DNA of 64,000 nucleotides from NCBI RefSeq assembly GCF_000150275.1, contig NW_002060944.1, forward strand, positions 4,909,080 to 4,973,079. The letters run 5' to 3'. Shown piece after piece: positions 12,999-27,152 of the stretch. The stretch comes from Trichoplax adhaerens (lineage: Eukaryota; Placozoa; Uniplacotomia; Trichoplacea; Trichoplacidae). The notes below the pieces were generated by a model that saw only the letters and a list, made by a program, of their open reading frames with translations, searched no databases and had not been told where the DNA came from. Numbering within the stretch: position 1 is the first letter of the stretch; every line of letters begins with the position of its first letter. The position numbers were made by a program, and so were the translations under genes.

Positions 12999-15900
12999 AT
13001 GGAGCTGCTGTTGCTGTTGTTGCTGTTGATGAAGCTGCTGTTGCTGTTGGTGTAGATGCTGTTGCTGCTGATGCAATTGCTGTTGTTGTTGAACTTGAGT
13101 TTGTACTTTCTGTTGTGACTTTTGTGCGTCTCGACCATTGACCGATTTGGCATAATTAGTTGTGGTCGATTGGCGTGGAGTCATACGAGGTATAGGTACT
13201 TTGGGTTGTGTTGTCTCTTGGCGAAATATCTCAGGGGAGACAATTCTTGGCTTATCCGGTAATGGAGAGAGTGATGCAGCTGTTCCGTTGGTCGTTGCTC
13301 CATGAACAGCAACTTTCCGACTCTGATGTTGACGAATTAATTCTGCAACTTGACGATGTTGCTTCTCCTTAGCAACATCATATGGCGTTCTAAGATGAAT
13401 ATCCTCAATACTTTCATCAGCATTTCGACCTAATAGAGCTTTGACATTTTCAATTCTGCCGTCTTTAGCTGCCTTAAATAGTGCTGTCTCACCATAAGTA
13501 TCTTGTGCATCAATAGCAACTTTATGTTCAAGTAATATCTGAACGATACGAGAATGTTCTGTACTGGCTGCCCAATGCAATGCATTTCGACATTTGTTAT
13601 CGACTGTATCTACCTTGACCACATCAGGTAATTCCAGTAATTTCTTGACAATATTAGTCATACCATAGCGTGCAGCATAGATTAATGGAGTACTACCGGT
13701 TTTATCCGTTGCAATTAAATCTGTTCGGCTATCATGAGCTAAAATCTAGTAGAGGATAAATGGTCAAAAAATTGATTAAGAAATGCTATTTTTCTCCTTG
13801 AACATGTTTCAACTACCGTATAAATGCCTTCATTTGGCAAAATGAGGAGTAACATTGGAAAGTATATAAGAGCAAAGGATCGAGGATGATAAGTAAAACT
13901 AGGAAATATTGGCTCAATTACAATTACAATTTACCTTAAAAATAGTCTCTGCTTTTGATGTTATAGCGATATGTAACGGTGTCCTACCCGTACTCTCTTT
14001 AATATTTGGATTAGCACCGTGCTCTAATAACTTTGCCGTAGCAATTTCATTTCTTTCAATTGAAGCAAAATGTAATGCTGTCATTTGATTATCATCTTGG
14101 GCATCTTTATCAGCTCCCGATTTGATTAGGTAATCCATAACGGTAGCAATATCAATGTGATGTTGACTATTTTGATCATTCTTATCATGATTTTCCTGAT
14201 CTTTCTTCTTACCATTAGTTAATGGATTCGATTTTCGACGAACAATTTGCATCAACGGTGTTATGCCACCTTTCCCTTTAGCGTTAACATCTTCTACATA
14301 ACTTAATAATTCTTTGGGAGCATTTTGATCAGGTAAAAATTTAGGATTCGATTCGTTACGATGTAAACTATTCCATTCACGATCGTCTTCAGCAATCGCT
14401 GGGAAATCGTAATTAGAATCCGTTTCACTATCGTCGTCAGGATGATTTATTTGCTTTTGATTAATATTGTAATGAAAGCGTTTACGTGGAGGTTCGATAA
14501 TATCCACTTGTGTTTCACCGTCAGAATTCCAATTGATTTCTGTATTTTTAATATCTGGCACTTCACGACAATTTTTATATTCTTGCCGCATTTGTTGCTT
14601 GTGTCCATAAGCACCAGCACCATTATTCATGTTGCTATTTCTAATCATAATAATAAATAACATCAATTTCTAGCTATCTAAGTACAAGGCAACTAAGCAA
14701 CAAATCAAAATACTTGTCGATTACATCACTAATGTAATTTATTGCTGTAACTTGAACATGCTAATTATCGACGGTTATAACAAAATCGATCTAAACTACT
14801 GTTTTTAAACATGAAGATTCTACTTACGGTCCAGCAAGTTTGGAGTTATAACTAGGTAATCCATTATTATCTTTATTCTCTTTTGATCCAAAAGGAAACC
14901 AAATACCGCGAGTTTCTTTCCTTTTACGTGTTTGCAAAACCCCTACCACTAGGAAGATGATAAATACGGCAGCTCCACCAACGGAAAGTATTAGAATCCA
15001 TTCCAATGATAGCGGATTATCTTGAATCGGCACTTGAATAATTTCATCTGGAAAAGAAGGAAATTAAGAAATAAGTCCATAGCTTAATTTCTTTTCGCGA
15101 CAAGAGCTTATTATATCTCCATGGTTTCGATTTGCAACTCTATGCAACTGTCACTGATTCATGCGATGGCAAAATCATGATGCAAATTATTGAGGATTAT
15201 AATACGATTGCACGATTCGTAATTTTAATATGGTAACCATGCAATCTATGATCAATTTATAAGTCTTGTATCTAATTTTAATATAGTATTTTTATTATTG
15301 GACATTATCCATCTTGATTATTCATGATAGGACGGCTTACCGGACAGAGAGAGTATCTTGAATGGAAGTTTGTTTAAGAGAATACTCTTGGAAATAGCTA
15401 AAGCTGCTAAAAATTTAGCCGCCTAAAAGGAAATATTAAATGGAGATGGATATACGTAGTTTCTATTTCTAGCTTAGGTCTCAAATTGTCAATTCAAGTT
15501 ATAATTACGCTACCTCATTTGTCTTCTTAAAGCAAGATCCTGTACATCCACGATTATCCAAGATTATACCTACTCGTAGCCTGTCATAACGGATATTTGA
15601 GAAATGAGAAGAAACAAATTAGAAAAATCAATCTTTTACTACCGATGTGTGAAATAAAGTAGCGCCAGAATTACTTCGACAGGAACTGAGTGTATTGCAA
15701 AGTCTATCACGAGTAATTACGTCTTATTTCTTACCCGACTGTCGATGTTGCTCGGCGTTCTCTATTCAATATAAACCTTCCATTTTTGAAATCGTTAAAG
15801 AGCGATCTTTTACTTCTTGATGTTGCACCAACCTTGACTTCTTTAACATCATCTTTACCATCCACTTTGGCAATTTCTATAGTAGTTCTTATAGCAATAC

Positions 15901-18900
15901 TTAACGTTCTCAAAAATGACTTGGAGCTGTTGGTGAAGGATTCTAAATTGGTTGCCAAGATCATATAAGATACGCCTTTGGACTACGCGTGAGAATAGGC
16001 CATGATAGAGCAAAGAAAAATAGAAATTATAAGTAAATTGGACATGCAAGCCACAAGATATGCTGTCACTTTTTCTAGTTAATTTCATAACTCAACTTTA
16101 GTACAGAAACGAATTACGGAAGATTGATAGAAGAGCAAGTAAGATCAAGGAAAACAGAAAGAATAAAAGCTGAACACTTACATATTTTGGTGTTTGATCA
16201 TTGCAATCTAATCCGTCAAACATGCATTCTCGGCTATTGCAGCCTTTATCGCAATAACCATTACCATAATTGGCTTCGCAATACTGATTGTAATTATCCC
16301 TAAATTTCAATTATAAAAGATACTTAATAATGGTAAAAATGAAACAACTGTACGAGAGAACTAGTCCAAGAGCTAGACAAAAAGGATACAATGCGAATGC
16401 GGTCGTGAAAATAACTTACGGGCAAGAAGCTACTGCTTGATTGCAATCCCAACCATCGTATAAACAGCTTTCAGAGTTACATTCTTGATCGCACCGACCA
16501 TCATGAAAGAGCTTCCAACACTGTCGGCCATCCTTACGTGTGCAATTACTCCATGGGCTCAAATAGAGTGAGCAATCGAATCCATCCCAGGCGCATTCGT
16601 AGGTATTACATTCCGGCTGTTGTGAACGATTAAGAAATAGGGAGATATTAAACTTATGAAGGGACAATAACTAATGTCATTAGGATATAAATAAGCGATG
16701 AATACATTAGCTTATTGGATGAGAAGTATGCAAACTTTATCATGAAAAACTTACGTTGCAAACTGAATTGTTAAATACTTTCTTGCATGATGGGATGCTA
16801 CAACGAGCGCCTATGTTATTAAGGCGAAATTCATTTCTTAGTACTGAAATAAATGCGATAAATTTATTGAAGATAGATCGGATTAGGTCATATTTACCTG
16901 GCAATTCTATTTCGCAAGACTTTCCAGTATATCTCCATGGGCATTGGCACTCTTGACGACCTTGTGAACTTGTACATACACCACCATTTAAACAGCGACA
17001 TCCACCTTCACATCTTGAACCGGTAAATCCAGAGACGCAATCACATTCGTATCCATTGGCTAATTCTCGGCATTGACCATCATTCTGGCAAGGATTAGGC
17101 GAGCAATGAATTACTTTACTATTACAATCTTGACCAGTGAAAGAGGATGGACATGAGCAAGTGTAAGTGCCATTACTACTTTGGCATGTACCACCATTGT
17201 CGCAAGGATTGGATGTGCATGGATCAAGGCGACTTTGGCAATTTTGACCTACACGAATTGATAAGTGTTTCAATAGGACTATCGATGATGAGTGGAAAAC
17301 TCCTTATTGAATAAACTTGTTAATTTTACCTGTAAATTCATCTTTGCAGATACAAGTATAGCTATTATCGCCATCAATGCACTTTTCAAGGCCTTCTGCG
17401 TGGCATGGCTGGGATAAACATTCATCAATGTTACCTTGGCATCGATCGCCAATAAAACCTGTATTACATTCACATCGGAATCCACCAATTTCATCGATAC
17501 ATTTCCCACGACGATAGCAGGAATCTTCCTGGCATTCATTTCGATCAGTTTCACAATGGATACCAGTGGTTCCAGTAGGACAAACGCAAATGTAACGATT
17601 AACAAGATCATGGCAAGTTGCAGTATTCATACATGGTGAACTTGCACATTCATTGATGTTGGTTTCGCAGTGTGTTCCTAGCGAAAGTTAGATTCGTATT
17701 GGTGCTTTAATATCCAGTAGATTTGAATCGGATGAAACTGTTATACTTTGAGATTTAATCAATAGTGATACTCTTACTAATAAACAACGTAGCAACTTAA
17801 GAAAATTGTACCTGTATAGCCTTCCATACATGTACAGTTATAACTGTTGATATCATCATGGCAGACACCTTTATTTAAGCAGGGCGAAGATGAGCATTCA
17901 TCGAAATTGCTCTCACAATTGCGTCCAGTATAACCTTCAATTAATAGCAATATAAATTAACCATATGAATATTTGAGGAGCTATTATCAAATATTCTGAA
18001 ATATTTAAGCAATACTTCATGATGCCGTTAACTACCTGGTTGGCAGACACATTTATAGTTATCGTCGAGATCGTAACATGTCCCATCATGATGGCAAACG
18101 GTACTGGCACAATCATCGATATTCGTTTCGCAATTGCGCCCTGTAAAGCCATCTTTGCAGAAACATTGATAATTGCCAATATCATTAAGGCAATTGCCAT
18201 TAAGGCATGGATTGGATAAGCATTCATTAATATCAGTTTCACAACGTTGGCCTCGATAACCAACAGGACAATCGCAAAAATAGGAGCCGATGGTGTTGAC
18301 ACATTTGCCTTTCTCACATACACTTGCGCCAAGGTTACATTCATCTGCAGAAAGAACGAGAATGAAATATAAGCTTTGCTTTTAAAAAGGATAAAATGGA
18401 GTAGTACAACTTTCATAAAAGAAGGAGCTCCTCACAGCTGTATATCAAAGACATTATCGCTGTACTTACTTATATCAATTTCACAGTGGATTCCTGTATA
18501 ACCTCGAGAACACATGCATGATGCATTACCGCTAATATCGGTGAAACATGAGCCTAAATTCATGCAGGGGCTAGAAGCGCATTGATCAACTTTGTCGCAA
18601 CGAGCACCTAATATAGATGATAGTAGCAATTTAACAGTGAGATACCAGGGTAGATGTTGAAACTATCATGACAGGTTATTGCGAATATTGGAAGTCATTG
18701 CAACTCCACTTATGCTTATTAAATTCACTTCTCTTACCGGTGTATCCTCGCGCACAATCGCATTGATAACTTGCGACTAAATCAACACAAGTAGCACCAT
18801 TTTGGCATTCATTATTAACGCAATCGTTGATGTTGGTTTCGCATTTTTTACCCGTAAAACCAGCTTGGCAATGGCAAGCATAAGAACCATAAGTATTTTG

Positions 18901-21900
18901 ACATGATGCATTATGATTACAAGGATTCTTGATACATTCGTTAATATCCATAAGGCATGCGGTGCCGGTAAAACCTAACAAATAGCAATGATAGGCAATG
19001 AATTTAGTCGACAATAAACGCATCAACGCCAATCAAGGTAAAAACTCGGACTAGATAAATAAAGAACTTATTTATTGCCAAAATTGACATATACAGCACT
19101 GAAATAGACAAATCAGTTAACAAGATTGAGATATAAATTGTATGCCTGTAGTAATATAATCTGACTGCTCTTTTTCAAAGTGTACAGTTTTCAATCTTGA
19201 ATTAGCAAAGACTGCATAATTTATACGGAACTCAGACTAGACTTAACTTAGAAAGTATACAGTTTTCAATCTTGAATTAGCAAAGACTGCATAATTTACA
19301 CGGAACTCTGACTAGACTTAACTAGAGAGTATACAGTTTTCGATCTTTATTTTAGCAATGATAATTGCATAATTGCACGGAATAACTTTAAAATTACAAC
19401 TTACCGGTCGGGCATACACATGAATAGTCTTTCCATGTTACCGGATTAACGGCACATTTTTGTGCTGCACTACATGGTGAACTCAAGCAAGGATTGGAAT
19501 ATTTACATCTTCGGCCAGTAAATTCTGGTAAACAGCTATAATTCGATAGAAAATAAAATGATTGAATTAGTCACCTATACGTTAGATATTAAATAATAAA
19601 ATATTAGTCTATGTATTGTAAAAGAAGATTGTCATTGAGCGCTATCATAGTACTTCAATTAGGTTAATATCAACCGAAAGTATTAGCCCTTCCATCTTCC
19701 CATAATCCAACTGGATAAATTAATTATCATTAACTTATTCATCAGAAAACAAGTAAGACTACGTCTGATTTGCCCCTTAGCATTTTTTTTGTCATAAATT
19801 AGCATCTCATTAATTATGCTGATGCAAATTGGGAATCCCTTGTGCTATACAATGTTAAACTTAATTATAAATCTTCTCATATTACCTCCCAGTTATCGTC
19901 TAGAATCTTAATAGAATCTTTTTCTGTTAGACATTGACTCTGACTTATAACAGTATTCCTTCAAGTTTAGCTATATCACGGATAAAATATATATATACTG
20001 TAGTCTACGATAGCAATTACTTTATTGACACCTATTGATGATATTGTGCTTAAGTATCTATCTCAGTGATATCAATTAGTTTTGGGTTTGGCTTATCATT
20101 TTAATAATATCAATACAGATAAATTTACGATGTACTGTATTCATAACGATGAATTTATTAATTTAATGAAGGGAGGAGTAAACTACCAATTGCAAAATTA
20201 AGCTGACATTATGAATATTTTATCGTGAGATGGCTAAAATCAGGATTGACTTTGCTAAAAGGGAGAAGTAAAGATAATATACGATAACGAAAAATCGTAT
20301 GTAGTAGGTTGATAAACAGCTTTTTTTTCAATATGGATAGGAATAATCACATTATTAGTATATCAGATTCATTTTCTCAAACACAAAAATGATTGATTAG
20401 TACATCTTTACATTTAATTTACTTGAAATATGGAAGCACTAAAGTGGAAAGATTGAGAATAGATTGATCATCTAATTATTATATTAGTTCTAACATATTC
20501 CCTATATTATAATTAGGGATTGTATAGCCGGCTGTCATTACTGTGTCCTCGAAAATTGGGGAGATTATAATTCCATTCAAGAGAATATGTTCAGTTCTTA
20601 TCAAGTTATGCCATCATAGGCGCGATTAATGCACTTGAAGTAGTCGACTACTTATGTTTCAAATATAAATTAATAAAAATGATTACCATTAGTTAATTAT
20701 AAGGGGAATTTTTCCGTAATTAGATAAAGCTTATAAAAATACTTGAAGTAATTGACTACTAATGTATTGGATATGAATTAAGAATGATTAGTTAATTACA
20801 TCGAGAATTTTTCCGTGATTAGATAAAGCCTATTAATACACTTAAAGTATTCCACATGCTTTAATAACTGTCTCGGCTTTTTTATCATATACTACGAAAA
20901 TTAAATGAATTGTTGACGAAGTTAGGCAAAATTGACATTTTCCATTAACGAAGATAAGAGTTGGGTCAAAATTCAATTTTTTATATCATCAATGCTCGAA
21001 GATTGCAACATCATTGATGATTAAACTAATTAACTTGTATCATCAATAAATTTCCGCTGAATGATATCATTTTATTGGCATAATCAGACTGTTATGTTGT
21101 CATGGCTGATTAACATTATTGCCTCAAGTCATAACTTTCAAAAGAATACTATGGAGTGATAAATAGAAATGGAAACAATAGCAAGAGATGAATACGGCGG
21201 AGAAGGAAACAAAAAGCAGAGCCAAAGGTATAATCATATTCTTTTAACTTGTATGGTGGCAACGAATATCATCGAATTGAATTCTGTACTAGTTAATGCC
21301 TACAAAGTTTTCAGTTATTATCAATGTCTTAAAATTCTTTTCTATTATTATTGTCGCTGTCGTTGTTGGTGGTTGTTGTTGTTGTTGTTGTGATTGCTAC
21401 TCCTTTTATATCGTCTACGAAGAGATATCTTTTACTTTACCGTCTCTCTACCCTCTATTTTACTTTATTTTCAAACTATTGGCATTGTTTGAATCAAAAT
21501 AGACGTCGTATGGCTTTTAAAATAGAATTAAAAACGATTTCTTCCTCACTACTAATAAGTCAAGTGCTTGACAAGTACCGATACAATAGATTGAACAATA
21601 TCGATTATTTTTACGCCTTTCCACGGATATATCAAGCTTAACTTCCTCTTCTGTTTTACTAGTGATTTTATTCTTGTAGTGGATAGAAGTGAAATTTCCT
21701 AGACTCCTCGTAAATTGGTAATAGCCCTTAGAATAATAAGTATGAAATCAAAAATATCTACCTATATTGTCGACATGATGGACAAAGATAGGGGCGCACG
21801 GCACAGACAAATTATTTAATTTGATCAATATGTCATAGCATTGACGCGTTAGTCTAGTTGATTTAATGAATAAATTGAAATATTTAATGATTGTTGAGCA

Positions 21901-24900
21901 ATGGATATAAGAGAATTAATTAATGTTAGCCGAGTTATTATTTGCATGAATGGTGTTCATAGGAATAAGGGGTGCTAAAATCTAAAAAGAATAAATTGTT
22001 CTCGTGGACAGCACGTGTTGGTTACTTATTTGTTGCCTATCTCGAATCAATATATTCTTCTTGTTTTGAAGTTGGCGACGGTTAGTGACAAAAGATCAGA
22101 AACTAATTGCCAGCGGTAAAGATATTAAAATGTACAACTAATCAATTGTAACCTCGGTGATACATTCTATTAATATTGTCTATGTCATTATGATATTCCT
22201 TGTGGTCGATGAATACGTTCTACACTCGACTGAGATTCGATGAAATAAAATGAAGAATTGTAATATCGCTAGACATTATTTTCCTCCCTCTAGCTATAAA
22301 TTTTATCCTTATCAATTCCTTATCATTGATTCCATAATTTAAATTACGGAAATGTAATTATCTGAATTATGATTATAATCATATCAGTTTGAACATTAAT
22401 TATTCTAAATTTAAATTACATTAATTCGTTGATTAGCTATATAAATCATGTCAGAAAAATTACAGTACTTCGATACGTAATAGCTTGATTTAATATGAAT
22501 TCTTGCTATTATGATTTGTTATGTTCGAATCGCTTAAGATATGTTAGATGTTTGTAAAGTTTAACTTGAACAAAACCAATTACTCATGTCCAAAGCTTGA
22601 AAGAGCAAGAAGAAAATGTTATCGTGAGTCGTGACATTGATTGTCACTATCATATTTCCGGTTAATTGCCTATCGTCAATTTAAAAGTTAATTTGTTATA
22701 GTGATGTTGGACCGATTTGTTCATCATCTTAATATATTGCTATTTGACGTTAAGTAGAGTAAAAAAACGAGAGAAAATAATTACATGAAGATTAGAGTAG
22801 GGATTATGAGTCATCATCGTGATGCTTAGTTCATGAATATAACATGTCTAATCAAATCTCTATTGAATCTTCTTGTCGTCATTTGCACTGATTATAGAAA
22901 TGAAATAAATTGACTTTTTTCTTTTTTGACTGTCTGCGTCTCTTTTTTCTCTGTATTAGACTCTCTTCATCTTTTCAAATCAATAGTTATATTGTCAGCA
23001 ATATTTAAAAGTATACATGCCTAGAAGCACTAATTAAGGCCACTTGAAACTAATATAATAGATACTGTTCTTATTTTTATTCAAACGATGATTTAATGAA
23101 AAGAAAAGTAGATATAAAAAGAAAAGTATAAGATTGATGAGATTTTAATATCTCATCTACTAAGTTATCAATAATAGCTACTAAAACAGGAAATAGCGAT
23201 GGTAACTCAAACATAAAAGCATCAAGATATTCAAAATTTAAATCTGAAAAAAGTGATCGTCATACTGCTCTCATCAATGCCTTTTCCGTTTAAAATGAAG
23301 CTCCTAATGCGATGTAAAGAGACCAAGAGAGTAAAAAGAGTGATAACAACAAGTGGACAAATAACCAACGTTCATGGACAAGCAATCAATGATATATATA
23401 AATAAATTACGCTGATTTCTCTTTAGTCATGACATTCTCAATTGTATAAGGTTATGATTGACATAGAATTTAGACAATAGAAAAAAATGATGGAGGAGAA
23501 AGGTCGTGTGGGATGCAACTGGTGTCACTATTTTTTAAAACATAGTCTATTGAAATTGATTCAACAATTCAATCTTTAAGACTATTATTATCCATGAGTG
23601 GGTACAACAGTTGCTCTTCTCAATCGTTATTGTTCATTAATTAACGATATTATACAATTTCTACATGACTATGGGATACAAGGAAAGCATCACTAACAAA
23701 GTCAAAAGATGGATTGAAGAAGAGGGGGGTAGCAAAAAATAATAAGAAGAATAATCAAAGAAAAATAGAATATTACAAACAACACGCTAAGAATAATTAT
23801 AGCCTCAAGTCGCTTGCTATTTCAACTAAATTGGGGAGAGTATTATGAAATAACAGTCGACCATTCAACAGTAATCTAATTAGTTAAGAGAGAATTAATT
23901 TCAACTTCTTAAGCAAAGTACGGGACCGGCTAGACATCAATGTCCATATCAAAATCACAGGGAATAATCAAACAATAGACTTGCTAGTTGATGGAGAATA
24001 GAGAGTAGTTAGTTTTGTCAGTTGTAACTATTTTTTTGTCTGTATCTTTGCCACGTATTGACTTTTTTACATTACTTGTATCATCAACAATTTCATTTGA
24101 AAGAAGAGAGAAAAAAATGCTAATTTAAATATATGTATTGATTGAAAAATGAGATATCTAGTTGTTGATTAAATTTGCTATAGCTACAGCATAATATTAC
24201 CAACTTTTAGTCATCGTCTTGGCTGACCCTGTATGACTCCATCTTATTGATATCCTGATTGAATTTATAGCTCAAACATGTTCTTTAAATAATTGTATTA
24301 TTAATCTGCGACGATAGGATACAAATTTGAATTACGGCAAACGGCGCCACGCGTCCGACAATGCAATCAATAACTCTTGTTGATAGATTATGCAGGGTGG
24401 AGACATCGACTGTGGTAGCAAATTAACACCTCAATAACATTTCGAGAAGAGTTAAGTAGTACCCCTGCTATCTCTTAATAATTAAACCCCAACTGGATGT
24501 CCACTACCACCTATCTACTTGGATATAATATCGGCTAAAATTATTGATTGTATTCTTTGAATCCTGATTAAATGCAGTGTACACGTCCGTAGATAGCCAT
24601 ATAGAGCAATAACAGATAAAATAGACAAACGCATGTAGTTAATACTACATACCCGTGTATACTCTAATTTCCTAACTAGCATACTTTTAGCTTGGAGAAA
24701 TGATCTATCTCACTATGCATGTGCAAGATTATAAACTAGAGATCACATAATTCGATAGATCGATAATACAATAAGTGACATCATGAGCAACAGGGTGCCA
24801 TATTGACAATATATAATTACAACATCGACGGTCGATTTAGCTAATTCGCTAAAGTCTCTTCCATTAGACATATATAATTATATATATAATATTTGACGCC

Positions 24901-27152
24901 CTTTCAACCCCATCGATAATGTAATTATCATCTAATATTTTAACAACATATTCAAAGATAAGATAAGTCAAGAATGTTGACTATGCATGATTCATATAAT
25001 ATGAATTTATGCTAGCTTTTTTCAAATACAGTAAGGAAGGTTGCAAAATAATTATTTTAAATGATGCGTAAGCACAAAAATTTTAATTAATACTACAAAC
25101 GGACTTTGTTATCTAAGTTTGCTAGGGTATTGAATAAAAAGCTATAGGGCAAATAAGAGGGATAAAATAATTGCATTAACTCCAGGGAAAGAAATTTTAG
25201 CTATCATTTATATCTAACTTTACACGGCTTGGCGCTGAAATGGTAGTAATAATTAGAGGATGAGTCATGACTGCATAATAAAATCTCTTCATGAACTTTA
25301 GCTCTTTTACGGTTATGATATGGAAAGAATTTTTCTATCTATACTAAAATGACATTTTATGTGTATTGAGTCATCGATGTAGACTACTATATATACTCGT
25401 ATTTATATATAAGCAATGGATATTTTCATTAAAATAGAATTAGGGGTAAATGAAAGTAGATCTATTTAATGGTTAACCAAAGTATAATTATAATAATACT
25501 TTAATAATTATAATCGGAGATCGTGAGAAATTAATTAATCATGCCTAAGATTGCAAGTAATATCTTAGTAATTCTAACTATTTTATACTTCATACGTATC
25601 ATTATAATTAAATGATGAAAGATTTTAATATAGCGAGATGGACATTTTTAGTACTTGTATAAAATGGAATCGACACCTAATCTTGATTAATAAATTCTAT
25701 TTTTGAGTTTCGTAAAACTAGAACAACGACGTCTCTTTTAGACTGATTCATAGTTTTCAAGTTGATGATATCCTAAAACGCTTACAGATAGCTCGCAAGT
25801 CTGGCAATAGTTAAGTGTTATAACTTTTGCATTGCTGCCTATCTTTCTTTCATATTCCCAAATGATGCCGACTGACTGGTGCTTATTCATATTGTACAAT
25901 AGTTGTGATACTAAGATCGTTTTCGAATCATTCTTTGTTATAGTTAAAAGTAGCAGTTTCTTTATCTTTTCTTTATTACTTTCGTTCAATTCTACTTAAT
26001 CTGCCTCAAGACAAATCAAAATCAAACATGATAACTAGCTATACCTTAAACAAAGAGCTTTTAAACACTATTTGCTACCGTAAAGGTCTTATTAATATTC
26101 CAGTCTAAAGTGGAAACATTGTTTTTACACCTAAGGTCCTATAGATTGAAGAAGGCATGACTGCATAACAAGTAACAATACCCTGTCTTAAGCACACAGA
26201 ATGATTAAGCCATAATTAATTTCTATCTTAGAGTTCATAAAAATTAGGCACGTATACTCGCACTATAAATTAAAGGACAGAAATATTAAGAGTGTTCATA
26301 TATTTTTAGCTTGACATCATAGAATAATCGAATAAAAGCCATTTGCGTAAATATAGGGACGTTTTTGTTCTACCTTATTTTAAGTATATCTTCTCAGTTA
26401 GCATCATGTGTAGAAAAAATTACGGAAATTCATCTGAACAGATTAATAATTTAAAACTGTTTTCAATATGATGGAAATTTGAAAAGTTACTATTGCAATA
26501 TTGATACCTTTCAACTACTTTTAACTATTTATGGAATAGCTTCTTAACGTAATAAAGTAATTTGATAGCAGCTTAATTCAATAATATAGCCATAGGCAGT
26601 ATGAATTAATTATTCTAGCCGTTCAGCTATGTCTCTTAATTTGCCCAAGGTCAAGATAATGAAATAATTCACATTTTATTCTCTAGCGATTACAGTATTG
26701 TATCTTAATATCTGTGGCAATAAAGTACAACCCATCCGTATAGAAGGTAGATATTGTATCCCTTGTGTAATACTTCAAATTTTTTGAAAGAATAATTTAA
26801 ACTGAATGAGTCATTTCTTCATCAATGACTCAAATATTAATATATAAGTAGGGTATAAAAGTATAGGTTGATATGTTCACAATATCGTGTTGCAGACTCT
26901 CTACATAAAGAGTCTATAAACCATTAGTAGGTTATAATATTTCAATTGCAATATCCAAATCATATTTAAGAATTTATATCTCCAAGAAACATTGACTAGT
27001 AGGCCCACACCATGGGCTGTTAGATTGGCAAACAAGCCTGTATCCATCTCAATTAATCTACAGCAGTATCTATATGATAGCTTACCTGCATCTGCCGGTA
27101 TAAGGATCACATTTGCCTCCATGCAGGCAGGAATCAGGCTGGCATAAATTAA
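11688..27152 (-). CDS. NOTCH: Notch receptor (lacks only the signal-peptide exon)
   Basis: Seventeen phase-matched exons, listed 5' to 3' on the - strand: 27086-27152, 19405-19535, 18738-18974, 18470-18607, 18036-18344, 17812-17934, 17330-17677, 16898-17248, 16755-16843, 16420-16616, 16182-16299, 15735-15982, 15514-15580, 15341-15422, 14828-15047, 13935-14640, 11688-13745. They give 1828 residues. The order is 15 EGF repeats, three LNR modules, NOD, NODP, a transmembrane segment, a RAM-like WFPFG motif, ankyrin repeats, a long glutamine tract and a C-terminal PEST/degron. The extracellular part has basic furin-like sites RSKR and RERR. The membrane exit [11 protein letters not shown] keeps the Gly-Val pair cut by gamma-secretase in known Notch proteins. 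Most EGF exons are phase 1-1. EGF1 is split by a 7.5-kb intron. Drosophila Notch has 36 EGF repeats, so this ectodomain is short. Confidence 0.95.
11786..11912 (-). other. Notch C-terminal PEST region with phosphodegron
   Basis: The protein reads [17 protein letters not shown], then [18 protein letters not shown] fits the CDC4/FBXW7 phosphodegron pattern (hydrophobic, Thr-Pro, two residues, acidic or phospho-Ser). The PESPxxWSxSx layout resembles the corresponding vertebrate NOTCH1 segment. Function is inferred from these motifs. Confidence 0.75.
12846..13112 (-). repeat. Glutamine-rich (opa-like) tract in the Notch intracellular domain
   Basis: About 90 codons are almost all Gln (CAG/CAA mixed), interrupted by [14 protein letters not shown] and LHR. 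The last block is an unbroken run of more than 25 Gln. The tract lies between the ankyrin repeats and the C-terminal transactivation/PEST region, the same relative place as the opa repeat of Drosophila Notch. Confidence 0.95.
19182..19390. repeat. Three-copy 73-bp tandem repeat in a Notch intron
   Basis: Copies start near 19182, 19255 and 19329. Each begins GTATACAGTTTTCAATCTT or a close variant, then TTAGCAAAGACTGCATAATT and ACTAGACTTAAC. Copies 1 and 2 are nearly identical; the third is diverged. The array lies in the 430-bp intron 18975-19404, just downstream of exon 19405-19535. Confidence 0.85.
19536..27085. other. Large intron 1 of Notch
   Basis: This 7.5-kb interval separates EGF1 (27086-27152) from the exon finishing EGF1 and carrying EGF2. 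I found no credible coding exon. It holds a 2.3-copy tandem repeat near 20631-20855 and a short GTT microsatellite near 21355-21395 that produces Cys/Leu-rich spurious frames. Its length, in a window where most introns are under 1.5 kb, suggests regulatory content. Confidence 0.65.
20631..20855. repeat. Tandem repeat of about 108 bp in Notch intron 1
   Basis: Copies start at about 20631, 20740 and 20838 (partial). Each holds ACTTGAAGTA, then GACTACT, and ends with AATTTTTCCGTRATTAGATAAAGC. Divergence between copies is moderate. Confidence 0.8.

Noticed and set aside
12836-13153. Asn/Ser-rich (- strand) and Leu-rich (+ strand) frames
   Set aside because: These are the other frames of the Notch CAG/CAA tract.
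15855-16088. Frame with [17 protein letters not shown] on the - strand
   Set aside because: It overlaps the NOD exon in another frame; the frame [19 protein letters not shown] matches the Notch NOD domain and the splice phases.
17279-18416. Hydrophobic frames overlapping the Notch EGF exons
   Set aside because: They are shifted readings of Cys-rich EGF exons; the EGF frame has matching splice phases and cysteine spacing.
21160-21645. Several overlapping 68-96 codon frames with Cys, Val or Leu runs
   Set aside because: They are translations of a short GTT-type microsatellite in Notch intron 1, without conserved domains.
23500-23530. Possible CSL/Su(H) binding site near GTGTGGGATG
   Set aside because: It misses the final AA of the consensus, and one imperfect site in AT-rich DNA is not evidence of autoregulation.
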